DNA of 23,820 nt from Enterosoma sp964427595 (lineage in GTDB: Bacteria; Bacillota_I; Bacilli_A; RFN20; CAG-288). Each line of letters begins with the position of its first letter. The stretch's first letter is position 1. The notes under the pieces were generated by a model. It was not told the DNA's origin. It ran no database searches and saw only the letters and a program-made list of their open reading frames with translations. The stretch is from contig CAYRUQ010000019.1 in NCBI GenBank assembly GCA_964427595.1, positions 1 to 23,820 of the forward strand, read 5' to 3'. Both the position numbers and the translations under genes were made by a program. Positions 6,906 through 13,848 of this stretch are shown in pieces.

Positions 6906-9900
6906 TCAGTTATTTTCACCTTCATCATTGAAGGGGTAGGGATTTTCATATTGGCTGTCGAGATGAGCGTTTCTAGCCGCTTCCTGTTCGAGTTCTTCCT
7001 CTCTTCTAGCGTTGGCTTTAGTGTCGAAATTGAGGATCTCTTTGTGGATACGACGAGAAGATAATTCAGCTTCTTCAGCGATGGTGTTAATGTTGATCTC
7101 ATCCTTGTTCTTATCGAAGAGTTTGACATCGATAGCTAAGCCTTGTAATTCCTTGATCAAGACACGAGTTGATTCAGGCATGTGAGGTTGAGGGATCTCG
7201 TTTCCTTTCAAGATGGCTTCGTAAGTGAGGTTACGACCGACCATATCATCAGATTTGATCGTCAGCATCTCTTGAAGGGTATGAGCAGCACCATAAGCCT
7301 CAAGGGCCCAGACTTCCATCTCACCGAATCTCTGACCGCCATTTTGAGCTTTACCGCCTAAAGGTTGTTGAGTGACTAAGGAATAAGGACCGATAGCACG
7401 AGCGTGGAGCTTATCTTCGACCATGTGGTCGAGTTTGATCATGTACATGACACCGACAGCGATACGAGAATCGAATCTCTCACCGGTTTGTCCATCATAA
7501 AGGACGGTCTTTCCATCAGGATCGATACCAGCTTTATCCATGAACTGAGCGATCTCTTCGTTAGTAGCACCATCAAAGACAGGTGTGGAGACCTTGACCC
7601 CTAATTTCTCACAGGCTAAACCTAACTGGACTTCTAAGACCTGACCGATGTTCATACGGGAAGGGACACCCATCGGTGAAAGGAGGATGTCGACCGGAGT
7701 TCCATCGGGCATGAAAGGCATATCCTCGACCGGTAAGATCTTAGAGATGACACCTTTGTTTCCGTGACGGCCAGACATCTTGTCGCCGATTTGAATCTTT
7801 CTCTTCTGGACAACATAGACCTTGACGGCCTCTAAGACATCCGGAGGTAATTCATCACCCTTGCTTCTATCGAAGGTTCTGACGTCAAGGACGATACCCT
7901 CACCACCATGAGGAACCTTTAATGAAGTATCTTTATCTTCATCACTCTTAGAGGAGAAGATCGATTTGAGTAAGTGATCGTTATTGGTCTCGGTGACCTC
8001 TCCTTTAGGAGTGGTCTTACCGACTAAGATATCGCCTTCTCTGACTTCAGCGCCAGGGATGACGATTCCTCGCTCATCGAGATAAGCTTTCTTCTCTTCA
8101 GAGAGATTAGGAACGCTTCTGGTGAATTCTTCAACACCGAGCTTCGTCTTTCTTCTCTCTACTGAATATTCTTCGATGATGATGTTGGTGAATAAGTCTT
8201 TAGAAACGCATCTCTCAGAGATCAAGATAGCGTCTTCGTAGTTATAACCATGCCAAGTGGTGAAGGCGATTAAGACATTCTGTCCTAAAGCTAATTCACC
8301 ATGATCCATCGAAGGACCATCAGCGATGATCGAGTCAGCTTTGACTTCATCACCGACCTTAACGATAGGAGTTTGATTGATGCAAGTTCTCTTATTAGAA
8401 CGGATGTACTTTCTTAAGTTGTAAGTATGTTCTTGGTTGTCATCAAAATGTCTGATGACAATCTTGGTGGAATCCACATAAGTGACGACACCATCTCCGG
8501 TAGCTAAAAGGGCATCACCAGAGTCGTGAGCGATCTTTCCTTCTAAACCAGTTCCGACATAAGGAGCGTGGGGTTTTAAAAGAGGAAGAGCTTGTCTTTG
8601 CATGTTAGAACCCATCAAAGCTCTCTTACCATCGTCGTTCTCAAGGAAAGGAATACAAGCAGCAGCGATGGAGACGATCTGCTTAGGAGCGGCATCGATC
8701 AAGTCGATCTCGTTGCGATTAGCGGTGACATACTCACCATCTTTTCTAGCGGAGACGACTTCATCTAAGATCTCACCGGTGTTGTTATCGATTCTAAGAG
8801 AAGCTTGAGCGATGACGTGGTTTCTCTCACCCTCAGCTGTGAGCCACATGACATGAGAAGGATCATTATCGATGATGTTCTTATGAACAGGACGATAAGG
8901 AGTCTCGATGAAACCATATTCGTTGATTCTGGCATAGCAAGCTAAGTTGCTGATAAGACCGATGTTTTGACCTTCCGGAGTCTCGATAGGACAGATACGT
9001 CCATAGTGAGTAGGATGGACGTCACGAACAGCGGAAGATGCTCTATCTCTAGTGAGACCTCCTCTTCCTAAAGCGGAGAGTCTTCTCTTATTGGTCAACT
9101 CAGCAAGAGGGTTAGTCTGATCCATGAACTGAGCTAAAGAGTCAGAATTGAAGAACTGATTGACAGAGCTAGTCAAAGCTTTGATGTTGATCAATGAAGG
9201 GATCGTGATGACGCTCAAATCGGAGGTGGACATACGATCATGGATCGTTCTCTTCATCTTGGAGAGACCGACACGGAACTTCTCTTGGATGAGTTCTCCG
9301 ACACAACGCACTCTCTTATTTCCTAAGTGATCGGTATCATCAGTCTCACCGATACCATCGGAGAGATTGAGCATATAAGAGAGAGAAGCGACGATATCAG
9401 GGATCGTGATATAAGTGTCAGTGATATTTAAGTCAGTGCCGACGATGTTGATGACGCTCTGATCATCTGTAGGATTGACGACTCTGACGAGATTGACTTT
9501 GTTATGGTCATCTAAAGTGGTGTTAGCAGATAAGTAGACGGTATGAGCCGGGTTATCCTCGAAGAATCTCTCTTTCTTGAGTTTGAGGACTTCTTCGACA
9601 GTGAGATGATGTCCTTCAGGATAGACTTCTTCACCATCTTTGCTGATTAAAGGCTCAGCTAAAGTGACACCAGGAAGACGATTGTAGATTCCTAATTTCT
9701 CATGAATCTTGAAACGACCAGCTCTCGCTAAATCGTAGTGTTCGTTCTCAAAGAAACGCTGTTTTAAAACATTGGTAGCTGATTCGATTGTATAAGGTTC
9801 TCCAGGACGGAGCTTGGTAAAGATCTCACCGATAGCTTTAGAAGAACGTCTATGAGCTAAGAGTTTGTCATCGACAGGAGTCTTCTCTAAAGCTTTGTTG

Positions 9901-10679
9901 AGATAGGCGTTCTCACCAAAGAGGCCTCTGATACCGGTGAAGATATGGGCGTTACCAGCTTCATCGATCTTGACTTCATCTTCTAAAGAATCACCATCAG
10001 AAACTAAACCGACCGCTCTTAATAAAGTGAGAGCGGAGACTTTCTTCTGTTTATCGATACGGACGGAAAGATAATCACGGGAATCAGTCAAAAACTCAAG
10101 CCAAATACCTCTGGAAGGGATGATGTCAGATCCATAGACGATCGTGTTGTCATTCTTGGCATCAGTCTCGGTCTTTCTCATGACCGCTTCATCCATCTTC
10201 TTGGTGACATAAGCACCCGGAGAACGGACTAATTGAGAAGCGATGCACTTCTCAGAACCATTGACGATGAAGGTTCCGGAAGGAGTCATCCAAGGGAAAT
10301 CACCCATGAAGATTTTATCTTCGATGATCGTACCATCAGGATGCTTGAGAAGAAGCTTGACATGGAGAGGTGCGCAATATGTCAGTGCTGATACTTTGCA
10401 CTCGTAATAATCATGTTTAGGTTTTCCCCATTCACAGGAGAGATAGTCAAGTTCTGCTACCTGATCAGTATCGACGAAGTGTGCACGAGAATCTTTGTTG
10501 GAATAGACGGGGAAGATATCACGGAACACTTCATCTGTCCCTTCTTCAACAAACCATCTGAAAGATTTGAGCTGAATGTCGCAAAGATTAGGTAGAGGGA
10601 CGGACGAGAATGTCTTGGAAAGATCAATTCTGCCTTCCTCTGTCATCTTGCACTGGCTCAGATCTAAAGTTTCACCCAT
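6906..10679 (-). CDS. rpoB: RNA polymerase subunit beta
   Basis: 1257 residues, the second large subunit, forming one side of the active-site cleft and the rifampicin pocket. The rifampicin cluster region reads FMDQTNPLAELTNKRRLSAL; the residue matching E. coli His526 is Asn530, and the usual ALGPGG is ALGRGG. Downstream are the invariant RDVHPTHYGRICPIETPEG and the C-terminal GQRFGEMEVWALEAYGA clamp-anchor region. The start follows AGAGG with a seven-base gap. It is separated from rplL by 162 bases holding a strong hairpin (10778-10805), a second small one (TCCGC-TTAG-GCGGA) and a possible weak promoter TTGTCT-17-TTATTA. It belongs to the rplKAJL-rpoBC cluster. The length is slightly above the Bacillus norm. 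Confidence 0.98.
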   Translation of the reverse strand: MGETLDLSQCKMTEEGRIDLSKTFSSVPLPNLCDIQLKSFRWFVEEGTDEVFRDIFPVYSNKDSRAHFVDTDQVAELDYLSCEWGKPKHDYYECKVSALTYCAPLHVKLLLKHPDGTIIEDKIFMGDFPWMTPSGTFIVNGSEKCIASQLVRSPGAYVTKKMDEAVMRKTETDAKNDNTIVYGSDIIPSRGIWLEFLTDSRDYLSVRIDKQKKVSALTLLRAVGLVSDGDSLEDEVKIDEAGNAHIFTGIRGLFGENAYLNKALEKTPVDDKLLAHRRSSKAIGEIFTKLRPGEPYTIESATNVLKQRFFENEHYDLARAGRFKIHEKLGIYNRLPGVTLAEPLISKDGEEVYPEGHHLTVEEVLKLKKERFFEDNPAHTVYLSANTTLDDHNKVNLVRVVNPTDDQSVINIVGTDLNITDTYITIPDIVASLSYMLNLSDGIGETDDTDHLGNKRVRCVGELIQEKFRVGLSKMKRTIHDRMSTSDLSVITIPSLINIKALTSSVNQFFNSDSLAQFMDQTNPLAELTNKRRLSALGRGGLTRDRASSAVRDVHPTHYGRICPIETPEGQNIGLISNLACYARINEYGFIETPYRPVHKNIIDNDPSHVMWLTAEGERNHVIAQASLRIDNNTGEILDEVVSARKDGEYVTANRNEIDLIDAAPKQIVSIAAACIPFLENDDGKRALMGSNMQRQALPLLKPHAPYVGTGLEGKIAHDSGDALLATGDGVVTYVDSTKIVIRHFDDNQEHTYNLRKYIRSNKRTCINQTPIVKVGDEVKADSIIADGPSMDHGELALGQNVLIAFTTWHGYNYEDAILISERCVSKDLFTNIIIEEYSVERRKTKLGVEEFTRSVPNLSEEKKAYLDERGIVIPGAEVREGDILVGKTTPKGEVTETNNDHLLKSIFSSKSDEDKDTSLKVPHGGEGIVLDVRTFDRSKGDELPPDVLEAVKVYVVQKRKIQIGDKMSGRHGNKGVISKILPVEDMPFMPDGTPVDILLSPMGVPSRMNIGQVLEVQLGLACEKLGVKVSTPVFDGATNEEIAQFMDKAGIDPDGKTVLYDGQTGERFDSRIAVGVMYMIKLDHMVEDKLHARAIGPYSLVTQQPLGGKAQNGGQRFGEMEVWALEAYGAAHTLQEMLTIKSDDMVGRNLTYEAILKGNEIPQPHMPESTRVLIKELQGLAIDVKLFDKNKDEININTIAEEAELSSRRIHKEILNFDTKANARREEELEQEAARNAHLDSQYENPYPFNDEGENN

Positions 10680-10777
10680 ATGATTACCTCTGTCGTTTCT
10701 TCCGCCTAAGCGGATTTGGAAATTGTCTCAAGGTTCGATTTTTTAATAAAAAACTATTTTCCTTATAGACAACTAAG

Positions 10778-10805
10778 CCCACCCCGCCAAAAAAGGCAGG
10801 GTGGG
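10778..10805 (-). terminator. rplL-rpoB intergenic attenuator hairpin
   Basis: Eleven-base-pair GC-rich stem (leftward CCCACCCTGCC / GGCGGGGTGGG, one G-U pair) with a loop of six T residues (leftward). It is 36 bases past the rplL stop. There is no U-tract right after the stem, so it is more likely a partial attenuator or RNase III-type processing site than a full terminator. In E. coli a partial terminator at this place lowers rpoBC relative to the ribosomal protein genes; the same role here is inference. Confidence 0.65.
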
Positions 10806-10841
10806 TCAAAACTAATTCAATGCTAGAAAGGCAATAAACGA

Positions 10842-11216
10842 TTACTTAACTTCAACTTCAGCGCCAGCGGCCTCAAGTTGCTTTTTAACATCTTCAGCAG
10901 CGGCAGGGCTGATCTTCTCTTTGATGGGTGAGGGTGCAGCGTCAACTAACTTCTTAGCATCCATCAAGCCGAGACCGGTGATAGCTTGGACAGCCTTGAT
11001 GACGGCAACCTTAGCGGTTCCGAAGGACTTGAGGATGACAGAGACCTCAGTAGGTTCATCGTTAGCGGCAGCAGCACCACCAGCAGCAGGAGCAGCGGCG
11101 ACAGCAGCAGCCTGGACACCGAATTCTTCTTCGATAGCGTGGACGAGATCCATGATCTCGACCATATTCATCTCCTTAAGAGAGGCGATGACATCTTCTT
11201 TAACAAGTTTAGCCAT
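10842..11216 (-). CDS. rplL: 50S ribosomal protein L7/L12
   Basis: 124 residues, the mobile stalk protein that recruits translation GTPases. An N-terminal dimerisation helix (MAKLVKEDVIASLKEMNM) is followed by an Ala/Gly hinge (residues about 36-52, AAAVAAAPAAGG) and the globular C-terminal domain with the GTPase-factor contact helix (KAVQAITGLGLMDAKKLVDAA) and the usual end in GAEVEVK. The start at 11216 is chosen because CGGAGG lies ten bases upstream and MAKL matches the family; an in-frame start 33 bases earlier would include that site. It follows rplJ by 40 bases, as needed for the L10-(L12)n stalk. Confidence 0.97.
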   Translation of the reverse strand: MAKLVKEDVIASLKEMNMVEIMDLVHAIEEEFGVQAAAVAAAPAAGGAAAANDEPTEVSVILKSFGTAKVAVIKAVQAITGLGLMDAKKLVDAAPSPIKEKISPAAAEDVKKQLEAAGAEVEVK

Positions 11217-11256
11217 TTTAATTTTTCCTCCGATAATAATGGTTGACAAGCGCCTG

Positions 11257-11751
11257 TTAGGCGGATGCTTTTTCGGCGAGAGCTTTCAGTGTCAAGCCGA
11301 AGCGGACAAGCGGTGATTGGAGAGCAGAGAGAAGGCAAGATAGAGCGTTCTCTTTGGTTCCGATAGGAGCGATGAGTGCGAGCTTAGCTTCGTCGCAATA
11401 GGTTCCTCCGATGAAACCACCTTTGATAGAGAACTGCTTGTTGTGAGCGAGTTTGAAATCACTCAAGACGGATAATCCGGCACCTTCTTGGTCACAATAG
11501 ACCAAAGCGGTGGGTCCCTTCAAGCAGTCGTTCAACTGTGAGAGACCTTCTTCAGCAACAGCTTTCTTCAAGAGGGTGTTCTTCTGAACTGTGAGAGAAC
11601 ATCCGACCTCTCTAAGCTTGTTTCTCAAGCTGTTGATCTCGGAAACCGGGAGGCCAGAATAAGAGACGATGACAGCAGTCTTGGAGTTCTTGAAGAGCTC
11701 GTTAAGCTTAGCGACAGTCTCTTGTTTCTGTGCCAGAATCTGTTGATTCAT
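11257..11751 (-). CDS. rplJ: 50S ribosomal protein L10
   Basis: 164 residues, the base of the L12 stalk. Residues 1-100 hold the 23S-binding domain (KTAVIVSYSGLPVSEINSLR, LTVQKNTLLKKAV), and the C-terminal helix that carries L12 dimers ends the protein (LVRFGLTLKALAEKASA). AAAGGAGG eight bases upstream selects the ATG at 11751 over an in-frame GTG nine bases earlier that overlaps the ribosome binding site. It is preceded by an L10-type leader and followed by rplL. It is known in the family to bind its own leader together with L12 and repress the unit. Confidence 0.96.
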   Translation of the reverse strand: MNQQILAQKQETVAKLNELFKNSKTAVIVSYSGLPVSEINSLRNKLREVGCSLTVQKNTLLKKAVAEEGLSQLNDCLKGPTALVYCDQEGAGLSVLSDFKLAHNKQFSIKGGFIGGTYCDEAKLALIAPIGTKENALSCLLSALQSPLVRFGLTLKALAEKASA

Positions 11752-11774
11752 GCTTTTCACCTCCTTTGAATCAA

Positions 11775-11893
11775 GTGGTGTATGTCAACAATATACTTTC
11801 TGAAACTTTATGACACCTCGGTAACGAATTAAGCCTTTTTTCATTTTCTCTTTAGGCAGTTACTGTCTCAGGTATATTGGAGCACCCTTAGGG
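11775..11893 (-). ncRNA. L10 leader (autoregulatory mRNA structure)
   Basis: The 144-base space between rplA and rplJ on the transcribed strand contains GCCTAAAG, then AAGGCTTAATTCGTTACCG and AGGTGTCATAAAG. This AGGCTTAAT...CCGAGGTG block is the recognisable core of the L10 leader of Firmicutes, which binds the L10-L12 complex. The outer boundaries given are approximate; the core lies at about 11800-11860. Confidence 0.75.
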
Positions 11894-11895
11894 TT

Positions 11896-12573
11896 TTAAA
11901 TGGCGACTTTGATACCAGGTCCGTAAGTGCAAGCGATAGTGCAACTTAAGATGAAGGTGCCTTTGACGCTAGAGGGACGAACTCTGGTGATAGCATCGAT
12001 GATGCTTCTGAGGTTATCAGCTAAGACTTCAGGTGCGAAGCTAGCTTTACCGAAGTTGATAGCGAGGTTACCATCTCTATCATTTCTGTAGGAGATCTTA
12101 CCATTTTTGATCTCTTTGATAGCAGAAGCGATATCGTTGGTGACGGTGCCGGTCTTAGGGTTAGGCATCAAGCCCTTGGGGCCGAGGATCTTACCCATCT
12201 TTCCTAAAAGACCCATCATGTTAGGAGTGGCGACGATGACATCGAAATCAAACCAGTTTTCCTTGGCGATTTTGTCGAGGATGTCTTGTTGACCGACATA
12301 ATCAGCACCAGCGGCAGTAGCGACATCAACCTTATCGGTGACGGCTAAGATCTTCTTGGTTTTACCATTGCCGTGAGGAAGAGTGATTGTGCCTCTGAGT
12401 TGTTGATCAGCTTGTCTAGGGTTGATGTTGAGATTGAAGCTGACATCGATAGATTCATCGAATTTAGCGGTAGCTGTCTTCTTGACTAACTCACAAGCTT
12501 CGTCAATAGTGTATTTTTTGCTCTTATCGACCAGTTGGAGACTGGCGGCGTACTTTTTAGCTAATTTTTTCAT
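11896..12573 (-). CDS. rplA: 50S ribosomal protein L1
   Basis: 225 residues; builds the L1 stalk and in many bacteria represses the rplKA message. Seen: KFDESIDVSFNLNINPRQAD near residue 36, the GTITLPHGNGK turn, MGKMGKILGPKGLMPNPKTGTV (the invariant L1 signature) and the C-terminal P-S-S-V-K-G-T-F-I-L-S. AAGGAG nine bases upstream favours the ATG at 12573; the ATG six bases earlier is too close to it. Fourteen bases separate it from rplK. A likely binding site for this protein lies in the rplK leader (13032-13083). Confidence 0.97.
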   Translation of the reverse strand: MKKLAKKYAASLQLVDKSKKYTIDEACELVKKTATAKFDESIDVSFNLNINPRQADQQLRGTITLPHGNGKTKKILAVTDKVDVATAAGADYVGQQDILDKIAKENWFDFDVIVATPNMMGLLGKMGKILGPKGLMPNPKTGTVTNDIASAIKEIKNGKISYRNDRDGNLAINFGKASFAPEVLADNLRSIIDAITRVRPSSVKGTFILSCTIACTYGPGIKVAI

Positions 12574-12587
12574 GGTCATTCTCTCCT

Positions 12588-13019
12588 TCAGTCATCGATG
12601 GCGATGCCCATGGATTTAGCCGAGCCTTCAATGCATTTGATGGCAGCATCGATGGATGTGACATTGAGATCCTTGAGTTTGTACTCAGCGATCTTTCTAA
12701 CTTCTTCTCTCTTGACACGGCCGACGATCTGCTTAGGTTGTCCACCTTGATCAGAGCCTTTACGACCCTTCTCAATGCCGGCGGCCTTCAAAAGAAGGTA
12801 GGTGACAGGAGTGGTTTTGAACTCCATGTCGAAGGTGCGATCTTCGTAAATCGTAAGAACGCAGGGGACGATCTCGCCTTTTCTATCGGCAGTCTTCAGG
12901 TTGAATTCCTGGCAGAACTTGCCACCGATACCGAAAGGACCGAGCTTCTGTCCCAGTTTGGCGGGGTTTGCAGCACCGCCTTCGGCTCTGATGATCAGAA
13001 CCCTGGTGACTTTTTTCAC
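12588..13019 (-). CDS. rplK: 50S ribosomal protein L11, divergent N-terminal loop
   Basis: 143 residues, part of the GTPase-associated centre. The C-terminal RNA-binding domain is normal (PVTYLLLKAAGIEKG, KREEVRKIAEYKLKDLN, EGSAKSMGIAIDD). The N-terminal domain is not: where most bacteria have NPAPPVGPALGQAGVNIM, this protein has NPAKLGQKLGPFGIGGKF, without the two adjacent prolines and slightly shorter. Mollicutes L11 proteins are altered in the same loop. Translation starts at GTG (13017-13019), with AAGGAGG eight bases upstream. It is the first gene of the leftward ribosomal/RNA polymerase cluster, about 107 bases downstream of a consensus promoter. Confidence 0.96.
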   Translation of the reverse strand: MKKVTRVLIIRAEGGAANPAKLGQKLGPFGIGGKFCQEFNLKTADRKGEIVPCVLTIYEDRTFDMEFKTTPVTYLLLKAAGIEKGRKGSDQGGQPKQIVGRVKREEVRKIAEYKLKDLNVTSIDAAIKCIEGSAKSMGIAIDD

Positions 13020-13031
13020 GTTTGATTCCTC

Positions 13032-13083
13032 CTTGATGAATAACGTGTGTGGTGTTTTCAGCTGTCAAGGCTTCCCACGTTTG
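13032..13083 (-). promoter_or_regulatory. Probable L1-binding site in the rplK leader
   Basis: On the leftward transcript the leader has AACGTGGGAAG (from 13081) facing TGAAAACACCAC and CACGTT (ending at 13032). The closing stem AACGTG / CACGTT (or GTGG / CCAC) encloses an asymmetric GAAG ... TGAAAACA internal loop. This resembles the L1 site of 23S rRNA helices 76-78 (GTGGGAG ... TGAAATACCAC), and L1 is known to repress its own operon through such mimics. The match is by eye; no folding was run. Confidence 0.55.
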
Positions 13084-13132
13084 TCAGAGACTATAAATGC
13101 ATAAAAAAGGCATAAAGCCTCTAACCTTGTAA

Positions 13133-13161
13133 ATTATAAAGATATTGTTAAAAGCAAGCAA
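13133..13161 (-). promoter_or_regulatory. Promoter of the rplK-rpoC cluster
   Basis: Leftward TTGCTT (13156-13161), a 17-base spacer, and a perfect TATAAT (13133-13138). Transcription would start near 13126, giving a leader of about 107 bases that holds the probable L1 site. It is divergent from the rplS promoter. Confidence 0.8.
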
Positions 13162-13179
13162 GAAAAATTTATAACTTTC

Positions 13180-13208
13180 TTGAAGAGAATTCAAGAAGGT
13201 GTTATATT
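13180..13208 (+). promoter_or_regulatory. Promoter of rplS, with inverted repeat over -35
   Basis: Rightward TTGAAG (13180-13185), 17-base spacer, TATATT (13203-13208), with transcription expected near 13215. The -35 lies inside an inverted repeat, TTCTTGAA (13177-13184) / TTCAAGAA (13190-13197), which extends to 11 pairs with one G-U. It may be an operator or chance; no regulator is known. Confidence 0.7.
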
Positions 13209-13212
13209 TATC

Positions 13213-13300
13213 GTTGCTTTGCAAAAAGCTCACCTGTGGTCCGCCAGGAGCGTCACTGCCTGTGAACATAGGGACAACCAAATAATTTCCAAAGGAGAGC
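13213..13300 (+). ncRNA. L19-type leader of rplS
   Basis: The untranslated leader starts GTTGCTTTGC and contains the stem GCT-(CA)-CCTG / CAGG-AGC around a TGGTCCGC loop, then TCACTGCCTGTGA. A CAAC near 13276 can close against the initial GTTG. A structured leader before rplS is known in Firmicutes (L19 leader); identity here is by position and general form, not by a covariance search. Confidence 0.5.
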
Positions 13301-13307
13301 ATGATAG

Positions 13308-13667
13308 ATGAACAAAAATTTAGTTCAAGAAATCACCGCTACTCAGATCAGACACGACATCCCTGATTTCGTCACTGGTGACACCATCCGTGTGATGGTC
13401 ACCATCCGTGAAGGAAACAAGGAGAGACAACAAGCCTTCGAAGGCGTCGTCATCTCGGTCAAAGGAAGCGGATGTAACAAAACCTTCATCGTTAGAAAAG
13501 ATTCTAACGGCATCGGTGTCGAAAGAAACTTCTTTGTCAATTCCCCCGTCATCTCCTCAATCACCATCCTCAGACATGGTAAAGTCAGAAGAAAGAAACT
13601 CTACTATCTGAGAAGCAGAAAGGGCAAGGCTGCCCGTCTTCAAGAAGTCGTTCGCAAAGACAAATAA
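13308..13667 (+). CDS. rplS: 50S ribosomal protein L19
   Basis: 119 residues, an inter-subunit bridge protein. The family signature is clear: FVTGDTIRVMVTIREGNKER, FEGVVISVKGSG, TFIVRKDSNGIGVERNFFVNSP and KVRRKKLYYLRSRKGKAARL. AAAGGAG lies ten bases before the ATG; an ATG seven bases earlier (13301) is out of frame. It is transcribed alone, from its own promoter and leader to its own terminator. In many bacteria it is the last gene of rpsP-rimM-trmD-rplS; here that operon lies 8 kb downstream. Confidence 0.97.
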   Translation: MNKNLVQEITATQIRHDIPDFVTGDTIRVMVTIREGNKERQQAFEGVVISVKGSGCNKTFIVRKDSNGIGVERNFFVNSPVISSITILRHGKVRRKKLYYLRSRKGKAARLQEVVRKDK

Positions 13668-13724
13668 GCCAACTGAACAACTCAGTATCTTCCACCTCAT
13701 CTTATTTCATGAAAGTGACATCCT

Positions 13725-13753
13725 GGGGCTGGTTAGCCAGTCCCTTTTTCTTT
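13725..13753 (+). terminator. rplS terminator
   Basis: Stem GGGGCTGG (13725-13732) / CCAGTCCC (13737-13744), one G-U pair, TTAG loop, followed by TTTTTCTTT. It lies 57 bases after rplS; the stretch between holds nothing recognised. Confidence 0.88.
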
Positions 13754-13785
13754 GCTATAAAAGTTCTTCATTCTTAATCGACATC

Positions 13786-13826
13786 AAAAAACTGCTAGGT
13801 TAGGGAGAGCCTAGCAGTTTTGTTTT
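13786..13826. terminator. Terminator of the leftward surface-protein operon, possibly bidirectional
   Basis: Perfect 12-bp stem AAAACTGCTAGG (13788-13799) / CCTAGCAGTTTT (13810-13821) with a 10-base loop. Read leftward the stem ends in TTTT followed by TTG; read rightward it ends in TTTTGTTTT. It lies between convergent rplS and the last lipoprotein gene. Confidence 0.85.
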
Positions 13827-13848
13827 ATTGAATTGATTTGAAACGTTA

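Noticed and set aside
10921..11316. Long Ala/Ser-rich rightward frame opposite rplL
   Set aside because: It mirrors the GC-rich Ala codons of the L7/L12 hinge; the rplL frame matches a known family throughout.
13060..13066. TTGACA within the rplK leader as a second promoter
   Set aside because: No -10 element stands 16-18 bases downstream (CGTTAT at best), and the sequence is explained better as part of the L1-like stem.
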